Origin: G965240365 sp965240365
GTDB lineage: Bacteria; Pseudomonadota; Gammaproteobacteria; Eutrophobiales; Eutrophobiaceae
Assembly (NCBI GenBank): GCA_965240365.1
Contig: OZ251218.1
Span: 1,178,001-1,242,000 of the forward strand
Direction: 5' to 3'
DNA length: 64,000 nt
A program made the position numbers and the translations under genes. The notes under the pieces were generated by a model. That model had not been told where the DNA came from. It did not search any database and saw only the letters and a program-made list of their open reading frames with translations. Position 1 is the stretch's first letter. Each line of letters starts with the position of its first letter. Below, one piece after another: positions 52,288 to 60,729 of this stretch.

Positions 52288-53403
52288 ATGCCCATACTGC
52301 TTAATCCCGGCCCGGTCGGGCTCAGCCAGCGGGTCCGCAAGGCGCTGCTAAAACCCGATCTGTGTCATCGTGAAGCCGAGTTTACCGAGTTGCAAAACAA
52401 GCTGCGGGCCGGTTTGCTGGATGTCTATGGGCTCGCCCCGGCGCAATGGGCCGCGATTTTATTCACCGGTTCCGGCACGGCCGCCCTGGAAGCGATGCTG
52501 ACCAGTCTGATACCGACCGAAGGGCGGGTCTTGATCCTGGCCAACGGCGTTTATGGCGAACGTCTGGCGAAGATCGCCGCAATCCATCAGCTTGATCATG
52601 TGGTGCTCCGGCATGAATGGGGCGAGGCGATCAGGCTGGACCGGCTGGAGGCCGAACTTGCCGCCCGGGCGGAAGGCGGGGCGCCCTTCTCGCAGGTGGC
52701 CGTAGTACACCACGAGACCACCAGCGGCCGCTTAAATGACATCGGCGGCATCGCCCGGCTCTGCGCTCAATATGGCGATGTGCCGCTGCTGCTGGACGGC
52801 GTCAGCAGCTTCGGCGCCGAACAGATCGAATTTGAGCGCTGGAACATCGCGGCCTGCGCCGCCACGGCCAATAAATGTCTGCATGGCGTGCCGGGCCTCT
52901 CATTCGTCATCGCCGGGCGGCGCGCGCTGTTGGACTCCGGGGCCGGGGCGCGCACGCTTTACCTGGATCTCGGCGCTTACCTCAAGGCCCAGGACGCAAA
53001 CACGACGCCGTTTACCCAGTCCGTTCAGGTCTTCTACGCCCTGGCCGAGGCGCTGGACGAATTAAGGGAGGCCGGCGGCTGGCGTCAACGCCGGCAACGA
53101 TACCGGCAGTTAATGGACAATGCGCGCGCGGGTTTGCAGGGCCTGGGTATCCGCCCTTACATGAAAAAAGAAGACTGCTCCTGCGTGTTAAACGCCTTTC
53201 ACCTGCCCCCCGGCCTCGGCTATGAGGCCCTGCATGACAGGCTGAAGGCCGCGGGCTTCATCATCTATGCCGGTCAGGGCGATTTTGCAAAATCGCTGTT
53301 TCGTATTTCCTGCATGGGGGCGATAGAAACCGCCGATATAAAGCGGCTGATCGGCGAAGTCCGGGAAATTGTCAGCGCCTCTGCCGTTAAAAACCCGGCC
53401 TGA
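52288..53403 (+). CDS. 2-aminoethylphosphonate-pyruvate transaminase-type enzyme
   Basis: 371 aa class V PLP aminotransferase: ILLNPGPVGLSQRVRKALL at the N terminus, TGSGTAALEAML, DGVSSFGAEQIEF and the PLP Lys in ATANKCLHGVPGLSF. It follows the decarboxylase after two bases and would aminate phosphonoacetaldehyde to 2-aminoethylphosphonate. Its close relation to PhnW is by sequence type; a biosynthetic direction is inferred from the operon. Confidence 0.88.
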   Translation: MPILLNPGPVGLSQRVRKALLKPDLCHREAEFTELQNKLRAGLLDVYGLAPAQWAAILFTGSGTAALEAMLTSLIPTEGRVLILANGVYGERLAKIAAIHQLDHVVLRHEWGEAIRLDRLEAELAARAEGGAPFSQVAVVHHETTSGRLNDIGGIARLCAQYGDVPLLLDGVSSFGAEQIEFERWNIAACAATANKCLHGVPGLSFVIAGRRALLDSGAGARTLYLDLGAYLKAQDANTTPFTQSVQVFYALAEALDELREAGGWRQRRQRYRQLMDNARAGLQGLGIRPYMKKEDCSCVLNAFHLPPGLGYEALHDRLKAAGFIIYAGQGDFAKSLFRISCMGAIETADIKRLIGEVREIVSASAVKNPA

Positions 53404-53415
53404 ATCCCATCTCTG

Positions 53416-53527
53416 TTGTCATTCCCGCTTACGCGGGAATGACATAGTCGAAACCACTGGATTCCGGCTTTCGCCTGCCTGCAGCAGGCAGGCCGGGCGA
53501 CTACGAGCATCCTGTCCATAAATGACG
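53416..53527. repeat. Palindromic repeat with 19-bp insert after the phosphonate operon
   Basis: TGTCATTCCCGC-TTAC-GCGGGAATGACA, then CCACTGGATTCCGGCTTTCG, an exact CCTGCCTGCAGCAGGCAGG at about 53475-53493 in place of the CCGGAATGAC arm, then GCATCCTGTCCATAAATGAC. The last segment matches the inverse of 48935-48957. Confidence 0.82.
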
Positions 53528-53565
53528 GCGGGGCAAACAGTGAAGAATTCAGTATTCTCATTGCA

Positions 53566-55224
53566 TCACAAAAGCGGCTCGTAGCCCGGGATATCGTCAA
53601 AATTAACTTCATCGATCTGTTCCGCGCGCAGATACCCGGCCGCATAGTCCAGATAAACCCGCTCGTGCATGAACACGTCAAACAGATCGGCGTCAATGTG
53701 GTTGTTCACTTTCATCTGCCCCATTATCTTCAGCGATTCTGACAGGGACATGGCCTTTTTATAGGGCCGGTCGGCGGCCGTCAGGGCTTCAAATATGTCG
53801 GCAATAGCCATCATTCTGGCCGGCACCGACATCTGTTCCCGGGTCAGCTTGTTCGGATAACCGCTGCCGTCCATTTTTTCATGGTGGCCGCCGGCATATT
53901 CCGGCACCCGCGCCAGGTGTTTGGGATAGGGCAGGGATTCGAGCATCTTTATCGAGACGGAAACATGATTGTTGATAATCTCGCGTTCGTCCGCGGTCAG
54001 GGTGCCGCGTTCAATCTGTAGATTGCGCACTTCTTCATCATTCAACAGCGGCGCGGGGCGGTTGTCCGGGTTGCGCCAGGTGCGGGCGGCGATCTGTTCA
54101 ATCCGTTTCAGATCGGCCGCGGCCAGCGATTCGCCGCCGATATTATATTTATGCACCTCTTTTCTTTCCCGATCCAGCCTGCTCAACTCGGCCTGCAACG
54201 CGGGGTCCTCTTGCAGGAGCCGATCGATATCGATTGCCTCAGCGCGCGCGCTCAGATGTGAACGCAATGCCGCCAGCACGCTATCGCGCTTTAAAATCTC
54301 AAAGCGCAGATCCACCAGCCTGACGCGATCAAAGATCGTTTCCAGCTTGGTTGACTTGTCCATCACGAATTCCGGCGTGGTGATCTTGCCGCAATCATGC
54401 AGCCAGGCGGCCACCTCAAGCTCATACTTCTCCTCGTCGGTCATCGTAAAGTCTTTTAACGGGCCTCTGTCGATGCGGTTGGTCGCCGCCGCCAGCAGAT
54501 TGGTGATCACGGGCACCCGCCGGCAATGTCCGGCCGTGTAGGGCGATTTCTCGTCAATGGCGTTTGCGATCAACTGGATGAAGGAATCGAACAGGTTTTT
54601 CTGCGCGTTGATCAGGGTCTTGTTGGTGATCGTCACGGCGGCCTGGGAGGCCAGCGATTCCACCAGTTGTTGGTCCAGCGCGGAAAAGGGGATGATGCGG
54701 CCGCTCTCCGTGTCGGTGGCGTTGATCAGTTGCAGCACGCCGATGATGTCATGCTCATGGTTGGTCATCGGCGCCGTCAGGAAAGAGGTGGATCGATAGC
54801 CCGTTTTTTTATCGAAGTTGCGGGTGCCGGAAAAATCAAACTCGGCGCTGGCATAGGCGTCCGCGATATTGACGGTCTGGCCGCTGATCGCGGCGCGGGC
54901 CGCGACCATGTGATTGTTCGGCCGGCCCGCGTCATCATAGAGCGCGATCGGGTAAAACGGGATCGGCTCGCCGCTGCCGCCGCCCTGGTGAATATTCAGC
55001 GAGCGGGTGTGCAGGATTTCAAAGCCGAGCCGCTGGTCGTCCGTCATCATGTACAAGGTGCCGCCGTCGGCATGGGTGATGTCCATCGCGTTGACCAGGA
55101 TCAATTCCAGCAGGCGATCACGATCATGCTCGGCCGACAGCGCGATACCGATCTCGTTCAGTTGGCGCAGCAACCTCGAAAAGTTTTTTTGTAAATTATC
55201 CATCCTGGCCCGTTCATCATTCAT
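53566..55224 (-). CDS. GAF-HD-GYP protein, predicted c-di-GMP phosphodiesterase
   Basis: 552 aa; ATG 55203 (MDNLQKNF) is an alternative start. GAF domain at about residues 20-180 (HADGGTLYMMTDD, VLQLINATD). C-terminal HD-GYP: YTAGHCRRVPVI, AAWLHDCGKITTPEFVMDK (HD), then HHEKMDGSGYPNKLTREQM (HHExxDGxGYP) and MMAIADIFEALTAADRPYK. All metal-binding motifs are present, so it should hydrolyse c-di-GMP in response to a GAF-sensed signal. A long charged insert (residues 290-400) splits the HD and GYP motifs. Its N-terminal part is duplicated at 56577. Confidence 0.88.
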   Translation of the reverse strand: MNDERARMDNLQKNFSRLLRQLNEIGIALSAEHDRDRLLELILVNAMDITHADGGTLYMMTDDQRLGFEILHTRSLNIHQGGGSGEPIPFYPIALYDDAGRPNNHMVAARAAISGQTVNIADAYASAEFDFSGTRNFDKKTGYRSTSFLTAPMTNHEHDIIGVLQLINATDTESGRIIPFSALDQQLVESLASQAAVTITNKTLINAQKNLFDSFIQLIANAIDEKSPYTAGHCRRVPVITNLLAAATNRIDRGPLKDFTMTDEEKYELEVAAWLHDCGKITTPEFVMDKSTKLETIFDRVRLVDLRFEILKRDSVLAALRSHLSARAEAIDIDRLLQEDPALQAELSRLDRERKEVHKYNIGGESLAAADLKRIEQIAARTWRNPDNRPAPLLNDEEVRNLQIERGTLTADEREIINNHVSVSIKMLESLPYPKHLARVPEYAGGHHEKMDGSGYPNKLTREQMSVPARMMAIADIFEALTAADRPYKKAMSLSESLKIMGQMKVNNHIDADLFDVFMHERVYLDYAAGYLRAEQIDEVNFDDIPGYEPLL

Positions 55225-55320
55225 ACCCCCGGGTCATTGTAGGAAATGGGCGGTGAAAGTGAAATAAAAAAATGGGGCGGCAGGGCGCCCTGTTGTGCAA
55301 TCCGTGGATGGAATAAGGCC

Positions 55321-55912
55321 TAATCCGTCAGGCTGACGATAAGGCTGTTCAGTTTATTGACAAAGCCGGCCGGATCCCGCAATTGCCCGCCTTCACTGAG
55401 CAAAGCCTGATCAAACAAAATCTGCGACCAGTCCGCAAAGCGATCCTCATCCGGCTCGTTTATGGGCCAGCGGCGTCTCAAAATCATGCGCGACATGCTT
55501 ATGGAAACTCTGATTGAATCAGAGTTTCCTGCGGTACAGGGACCTGCCTGCTGCAGGCAGGCGTACCGCCAAAATCAATGATGCAAGTCATTGATTTTGA
55601 AGCAGGGTGAAAATCGCATTTTCACCTTGCGTGCTCTGATAAGTCCAGGATGGATTTATTCAGAGCTTCCTTATAGAATTCGTGATATTCCTCCGGCTTG
55701 ATGTCTTTTTTATTGCGGCGCCACAAGGCCGTGGCGCTGTTTACGGTCTCTTCCCCCGGCGTGGACTCGACTTTCCTGTCCTTTCCCCCCTCCTTGCCCT
55801 CTTCCTCCCGGGCCTCTTTGGGTATGACTATCGGCAGGGAAATATGATCGGAATAGCGGGTGATGATACCGCGCGGGCGATAGCCGTCCAGGAACTCATC
55901 CATCTCTGGATG
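55321..55912 (-). pseudogene. Second, broken copy of htpG
   Basis: 55321-55460 matches the 3' end of htpG (56841-56985). It joins, through a roughly 950-base deletion, to sequence matching 57941-58205, running to about 55912. MITE copy C is inserted in this second part at 55503-55670. Neither start nor full domains remain. It is the decayed half of the HD-GYP/htpG duplication. Confidence 0.9.
55503..55670. mobile_element. MITE copy C (168 bp, inverted) inside the htpG pseudogene, TTAT target duplication
   Basis: Runs GGAAACTCTGATTGAATC to GGATTTATTCAGAGCTTCC, flanked by TTAT at 55499-55502 and 55671-55674. Intact htpG has GCTTATAGAATTCG at this point (near 57974), so the empty site is in the same window. 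It carries CCTGCCTGCTGCAGGCAGG within its GGTACG/TCCC arm, a different place from copy A, and lacks 13 bases present in copies A and B. Confidence 0.93.
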
Positions 55913-56038
55913 GGATCATACAGCTACGCTCCTTCTTTTGACAGCAGAACCGTGGGCATCAGAACAGCGCTCTTGCGATCACCTGCACACACAAGAAAAG
56001 CTACCGGAAGGCAGAAGAATCCGTGATACAATGAAAAA

Positions 56039-56215
56039 ATGAGAATGAATGAACAAATACGGCAATCTACAACAGTGCATCATGAATCCGATGACCCTGA
56101 GTATCTTGCCTGGAAAGATGCGAAGGTCAGCGCAGCGCTGACAGCGGCACGCGCCCACCCGGAACGACGGGTTTCGCAAGCTGAGATTTGGAAGAAATTC
56201 GGCCTTGCGGCTTAA
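56039..56215 (+). CDS. Small antitoxin upstream of a ParE-like toxin
   Basis: 58 aa, starting MRMNEQIRQSTTVHHESDDPE. A short acidic N terminus is followed by a basic helix-rich part AARAHPERRVSQAEIWKKFGLAA. It overlaps the toxin start by 11 bases and so is the expected antitoxin by position and size; I do not recognise its family for certain. The TA genes sit between the two halves of the HD-GYP/htpG duplication. Confidence 0.7.
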   Translation: MRMNEQIRQSTTVHHESDDPEYLAWKDAKVSAALTAARAHPERRVSQAEIWKKFGLAA

Positions 56216-56483
56216 CTACACGCCAGAGGCCATTGCCGACCTCGACAACATCCACAGCTACATCGCGGAAGATGACAGTAACGCGGCAGATCGTGTGATC
56301 GCGCGGATTTTGCAGTCCTTAACCATTCTTGAGACCCACCCGCTTGTGGGTAGGACGGGGCGCATCAAGGACACCCGCGAATGGTCGATTTCTGGCCTGC
56401 CTTACATCGGTGTTTATATTATCCCCGATGATATCAATGTGGACGTGATTGCCATCGTCCACACGTCAAAGCAGTATCCTTAA
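56205..56483 (+). CDS. RelE/ParE-family toxin
   Basis: 92 aa, TTG start. RelE/ParE fold: LNYTPEAIADLDNIHSYIAEDDSNAADRVIARI, then HPLVGRTGRIKDTREWSISGLPYIGVYII and VIAIVHTSKQYP at the end. The HPLVGR and LPYIGVY pattern favours the ParE branch (gyrase poisons), but RelE-type RNase action cannot be excluded. It forms a pair with the overlapping antitoxin. Confidence 0.86.
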   Translation: MRLNYTPEAIADLDNIHSYIAEDDSNAADRVIARILQSLTILETHPLVGRTGRIKDTREWSISGLPYIGVYIIPDDINVDVIAIVHTSKQYP

Positions 56484-56576
56484 AAACACTGACTGAACAG
56501 GATTGAGCGGTAGCGAAATGCGCCGGCCCGCCATTGGCCCGAGGGCCGGAAGTCCGTGACCTGTTCAGGCACTATA

Positions 56577-56745
56577 CAGTGCCGCCGTCGGCATGGGTGA
56601 TGTCCATCGCCTTGACCAGGATCAATTCCAGCAGGCGATCCCGATCGTGCTCGGCCGACAGCGCGATACCGATCTCGTTCAGTTGGCGCAGCAACCCCGA
56701 AAAGTTTTTTTGTAAATTATCCATCCTGGCCCGTTCATCGTTCAT
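56577..56745 (-). pseudogene. N-terminal fragment of the HD-GYP gene (duplication remnant)
   Basis: Near-identical to 55066-55235, the first about 55 codons of the GAF-HD-GYP gene with its start. It breaks at 56577, where unrelated sequence (the TA flank) begins. It continues into the shared upstream region and intact htpG. 56484-56576 holds no other gene. Confidence 0.9.
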
Positions 56746-56840
56746 GCCCCCGAGTCATTGTAGGAAATGGGCGGTGAAAGTGAAATAAAAAAATGGGGCG
56801 CCAGAACGCCCCGTTGTACAATCCGCAGATGGGATAGGGC

Positions 56841-58766
56841 CTAATCCGTCAGGCTGACGATAAGGCCGTTCAGTTTATTGACAAAGCCGGCCGGGTCCCG
56901 CAATTGCCCGCCTTCACTGAGCAAAGCCTGATCAAACAAAATCTGCGACCAGTCCGCAAAGCGATCTTCATCCGGCTCGTTATCGATCTTTTTCAGGACA
57001 GGGTGATCCGGATTGATCTCCAGAATCGGCTTTGCACCGGGGATAGTCTGGCCCGAGGCCTTTAATATCTGCTCAAGATGGCGTCCCATATCATGCTCAT
57101 CGCTGACCAGACAGGCCGGCGAGGTGGTCAAACGCGAGGTCGTGCGGACTTCCTTGACCTGTTCATCCAGCGCCTTTTTAATGCGCTTGCTGAGCTTGTC
57201 AAAATCCTTGTTTTTCTGTTCCTCCTGTTGCTTCTCCGCCTCATCCTGAATAGCGCCCAGATCAAGCTGGCCCTTGTTGACCGATTGTAAGGGTTTGCCC
57301 TCAAATTCGGTCAGCTGGCCGGTCACCCATTCGTCTATGGGGTCGCTCAGCAATAACACCTCGATGCCTTTCTTGTGGAAGATCTCCAGGTGCGGGCTGT
57401 GCCTCGCCATCGCGCAGGATTCGGCCGTGACGAAGTAGATCGCCTTCTGATCCTTGGACATGCGCCCGATGTAATCCTTAAACGAGACCTTCTGTTCTTC
57501 GGTGTCTTCATGGGTGCTGGCAAAGCGAAACAAGCCCGCCAGTTCGGCCTTTTGATCAGAGGCGTCGACCACGCCTTCCTTCAGGACCTTGCCAAAGACT
57601 TTCCAGAACTCGGCGTATTTTTCCTGATCCTTCTCTGCCATATCCTGCAACAGGCCCAACACTTTTTTAGCGCAGCCGGAGCGGATCGAATCAATCACCC
57701 GGTTATGCTGCAAAATCTCGCGCGACACATTCAGCGGCAGGTCATCGGAATCGACAATGCCACGCACAAAACGCAGCCAGGCGGGCAGCAACTGTTCCGC
57801 GTCATCCATGATAAACACTCGCCGCACATACAGTTTAACGCCATGCCGCTGCTGCCGGTCCCACAGGTCAAACGGCGCCCGGGCCGGGATATACAAAAGC
57901 GAGGTATATTCCAGCTTGCCTTCAACCTTGCTGTGAATATGGGCCAGTGGCGCCTCAAAATCATGCGCGACATGCTTATAGAATTCGTGATATTCCTCCG
58001 GCTTGATGTCTTTTTTATTGCGGCGCCACAGGGCCGTGGCGCTGTTTACGGTCTCTTCCCCGGTCGCGGACTCGACTTTCCTGTCCTTTTCCCCCTCCTT
58101 GTCCTCTTCCTCCCGGGCCTCTTTGAGCATGACTATCGGCAGGGAAATATGATCGGAATAGCGCGTGATGATGCCGCGCAGGCGATAGCCGTCCAGGAAT
58201 TCATCCATTTCATCGCGCAGATGCAAGATGACCTTGGTGCCCCGCCGCGGCCGATCAAAGGTCTCTATGGTGTAATCGCTTTGGCCGTCGGAGCGCCAGC
58301 GCACGCCCTCCGCCCGGCCGAGGCCGGCCCGACGGCTGATCACCTCCACCTGCTTCGCGACAATAAAACAGGAATAAAAACCGACGCCGAATTGCCCGAT
58401 CAGGCGCGAGTCCTTCGATTCATCGCCGGTCAACGCCTCAAAAAACTGTTTTGTGCCGGATTTCGCAATCGTGCCCAGATGCTCGACAACCTCGGCCCGC
58501 GACATGCCGATGCCGTTATCGATCACCGTAATCGTCTTCAGGTTCCGGTCGAATTCGACCCGAATCTTTAATTCGGCCTCGCCTTCATACAGGCTGTCAT
58601 CCTGCAATGCCTCAAAGCGCAGCTTGTCGGCGGCATCGGAGGCATTGGAGATGAGTTCGCGCAAAAAGATTTCCTTGTTACTGTACAGAGAATGCACCAT
58701 GAGATGCAGCAACTGCTTGACCTCGGTTTGAAAGCCCAGTGTTTCCTGATTTGTTTCGACAGCCAT
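56841..58766 (-). CDS. htpG: Chaperone protein HtpG (Hsp90)
   Basis: 641 aa, full length. N-terminal GHKL ATPase (LFLRELISNASDAADKLRFEAL, DNGIGMSRAEVVEHLGTIA, GQFGVGFYSCFIVA), middle client-binding domain, C-terminal dimer domain. An acidic, Glu/Lys-rich linker (AREEEDKEGEKDRKVES) lies near residues 215-230. It refolds stress-denatured proteins with DnaK. The intact copy; a broken copy lies at 55321. Confidence 0.96.
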   Translation of the reverse strand: MAVETNQETLGFQTEVKQLLHLMVHSLYSNKEIFLRELISNASDAADKLRFEALQDDSLYEGEAELKIRVEFDRNLKTITVIDNGIGMSRAEVVEHLGTIAKSGTKQFFEALTGDESKDSRLIGQFGVGFYSCFIVAKQVEVISRRAGLGRAEGVRWRSDGQSDYTIETFDRPRRGTKVILHLRDEMDEFLDGYRLRGIITRYSDHISLPIVMLKEAREEEDKEGEKDRKVESATGEETVNSATALWRRNKKDIKPEEYHEFYKHVAHDFEAPLAHIHSKVEGKLEYTSLLYIPARAPFDLWDRQQRHGVKLYVRRVFIMDDAEQLLPAWLRFVRGIVDSDDLPLNVSREILQHNRVIDSIRSGCAKKVLGLLQDMAEKDQEKYAEFWKVFGKVLKEGVVDASDQKAELAGLFRFASTHEDTEEQKVSFKDYIGRMSKDQKAIYFVTAESCAMARHSPHLEIFHKKGIEVLLLSDPIDEWVTGQLTEFEGKPLQSVNKGQLDLGAIQDEAEKQQEEQKNKDFDKLSKRIKKALDEQVKEVRTTSRLTTSPACLVSDEHDMGRHLEQILKASGQTIPGAKPILEINPDHPVLKKIDNEPDEDRFADWSQILFDQALLSEGGQLRDPAGFVNKLNGLIVSLTD

Positions 58767-59072
58767 AGATTTTCCCCGTTTTATGAATTTATACAGGCTT
58801 TGAATATAAGCGCCATTTGGATTATTTCAAGTTTGAAAACAGCGGCCGGGCGGCGTATGCGCAGGTTCAGACAGAAGTGAGATTTTTCTGAGATAAAGGA
58901 ATCGGGTTAGGCATAGTTTCACCTCCGTACGATCAAACAGGCTGACGATAGCGCTGGACATCAATAGCTTTCAAATACTGGGATTTGACAGCAATCGCGC
59001 GCTTGAGGGCGGGCATCGTATCTGGCGGGCTATCACTCCGGATTGCTGGGGCGCCCGACCCTCGGTCCGCCT
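58767..59072 (-). promoter_or_regulatory. htpG upstream region with a heat-shock-like promoter
   Basis: On the minus strand CTTGAAA (58825-58831) is followed 14 bases later by CTTATATT (to 58803). The CTTGAAA box fits a sigma-32 -35 element, but the -10 (CCCCATNT expected) is weak; the same bases also make a sigma-70 pair TTGAAA-16-TATATT. 58880-59072 holds only short frames, such as one with GGAGGTGAAACT before MPNPIPLSQKNLTSV and a stop, probably scraps. Confidence 0.45.
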
Positions 59073-60290
59073 TCAGACTACAATGGCCGTTGCGTAAACC
59101 TCAATATCGGCCGCGCTCATGCCGAGTTGGCGGGCAGTATTCTGCCAACCCCGGATAGCGGCGGACACTTCCTTGATGATCTCCCGGGCCCGGTCATCCT
59201 GCAAAGCGAAGCAAGGCGCCGCCCGGCGGGCTATGTCAAGCTCGGCCTCGGGCCCTTCTTCCGAGATCCAGGTGCTGAGTTCGCGCGCCTTCTCCGCCAT
59301 CGGCACGGGGTTGAGGTCGTAGGCCGGCGCCAGCCGCCATTTGTTATCGCGGTCATAGAGAAAGCCGTGATTGCGTAAATGGTCATCGAGGTTGCCGATC
59401 ATTACGCCGAACACAATGCGACGCCAGAGTTCGCGCAGATCTTCAGTCGGCGCGCTGGAATACATGCGGATGCTTTCGGCAATATCGGTATAGGTCGCTT
59501 GATCGCCGTCACCGAGGCCCAGCAGGCTCATGGCCGACAAAAACGGAAGGCGGCGCCCGCCCTGCCGGTCAAAACGGGCGATCAGGGCAACCGGCCGCCC
59601 GGCGACATCCTGCAACCTGGCGGCGGCCGCATTGATCCCGGCCCTGCGCGCCAGGGTCAGGGCCAGCACTTCGCCGTGGGGGATACTGCGATCGTCGTCG
59701 GGTTTTGGAAATTTGGCGATGGCAAGGCGGCCGTCGCTGTCCACGAGCGCGGATTTCGGGCGCGCGCCGCCGAGCGGCGAGCCCTCGTTGAGCAGCAGCT
59801 TCAGGTCTGCGGCGGTCTCCGTGTCCGTTTGCACGGCGACGGCCGCATTCATCAGCGCCGGCAGCCGGACCAGCGGCGGCACGCGGTAATGGCCGATGTC
59901 ATGATCGAAGCGCTGTTCGCCCGCGCGCCTGAGCTGCAACGCGCCAACCCGCGTCTGGTCGCTGAGCGCCAGCAGGTAGTCAATTTCGGATAAGGTTCGG
60001 TTATCACCGGCCTTGCGAAACGCGCGCCGGATAAGCTGCCGGCCCCAACGGTCCGGCGCCGTATCGCGCAAGGCGCCGAGTAGGGTTGATGTATCCGAAC
60101 GGGTGTAAATCGGCTGTGTATCCAGGGCCAGATTGGCCGGGTCGAGGGCGAAGGCCGCCGGATAATTCAGCCATTGCCGGGCATAGTCAAACACCGAGCT
60201 TTGCCCACGGCGCCCGGCGACATAGCGGCAGTAGCCGACCAGGCGTGTCTGGCCGCCGTGCTCGATATGGATGTCCAGCGTATCCGTCAC
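59073..60290 (-). CDS. hipA: HipA-family serine/threonine kinase toxin
   Basis: 405 aa. HipA N-terminal couple_hipA domain (VFDYARQWLNYPAAFALDPANL) and C-terminal kinase fold with GNLDDHLRNHGFLYD (catalytic Asp and Asn) and APAYDLNP (metal Asp). HipA phosphorylates glutamyl-tRNA synthetase in E. coli, halts translation and gives persistence; targets of relatives differ. The start overlaps the hipB stop by four bases, the standard hipBA arrangement. Confidence 0.9.
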   Translation of the reverse strand: MTDTLDIHIEHGGQTRLVGYCRYVAGRRGQSSVFDYARQWLNYPAAFALDPANLALDTQPIYTRSDTSTLLGALRDTAPDRWGRQLIRRAFRKAGDNRTLSEIDYLLALSDQTRVGALQLRRAGEQRFDHDIGHYRVPPLVRLPALMNAAVAVQTDTETAADLKLLLNEGSPLGGARPKSALVDSDGRLAIAKFPKPDDDRSIPHGEVLALTLARRAGINAAAARLQDVAGRPVALIARFDRQGGRRLPFLSAMSLLGLGDGDQATYTDIAESIRMYSSAPTEDLRELWRRIVFGVMIGNLDDHLRNHGFLYDRDNKWRLAPAYDLNPVPMAEKARELSTWISEEGPEAELDIARRAAPCFALQDDRAREIIKEVSAAIRGWQNTARQLGMSAADIEVYATAIVV

Positions 60291-60622
60291 GAGCGCGCCC
60301 GGTTGCGGCCACGCGGTTGAATTTTTTGTGGCAGCCGGTCTTCTTCAATGTCCAGCCCGAGGGAATCCGTGCTTCGGTCGGCGACATCGCCCAAACCATC
60401 GGCCAGGCCCAGCAAGGCCAGCACCGTTGCGTAGATGCCCATCGAAACGCTCGGATCGCCCTTTTCGACCTTGTAGAGCGTGCCGCGGCTGATAAAGGCG
60501 CGCTCCGCCATCGAGACCGTGGAGATACGGCGTTTTTTGCGCGCAACGGTGATGTCTCCGCCGAGTTTGATCAGCGCGTTGCGGGCGGCGCGGGGCAGTG
60601 TGCCGTTTGCTTTTGTTTTCAT
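60287..60622 (-). CDS. hipB: HipB-like HTH antitoxin/repressor
   Basis: 111 aa. Central HTH (ITVARKKRRISTVSMAERAFISRGTLYKVEKGDPSVSMGIYATVLALLGL) of the XRE/HipB type. The C-terminal tail SLGLDIEEDRLPQKIQPRGRNRARS is basic. It neutralises HipA and represses the operon from an upstream inverted repeat. Confidence 0.88.
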   Translation of the reverse strand: MKTKANGTLPRAARNALIKLGGDITVARKKRRISTVSMAERAFISRGTLYKVEKGDPSVSMGIYATVLALLGLADGLGDVADRSTDSLGLDIEEDRLPQKIQPRGRNRARS

Positions 60623-60637
60623 AATATGTCTTATATT

Positions 60638-60665
60638 GTGAGCATTAAATAGATTAATTGTTCAC
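60638..60665. promoter_or_regulatory. Inverted repeat operator upstream of hipBA
   Basis: GTGAGCATTAA..TTAATTGTTCAC: arms GTGAgCA and its near-complement TGTTCAC, in an AT-rich promoter region that also has TATTATATAGT on the minus strand. It differs from the TATCC/GGATA operators of E. coli. Confidence 0.55.
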
Positions 60666-60729
60666 TATATAATACACTTTGTATGAAAATCCAGCACTTT
60701 GTCAATTCGGTGATAAGGTCCCGGCTGTC

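Noticed and set aside
54526..55194. 222-codon plus-strand frame opposite the HD-GYP gene
   Set aside because: It is a shadow of a gene with complete GAF and HD-GYP motifs.
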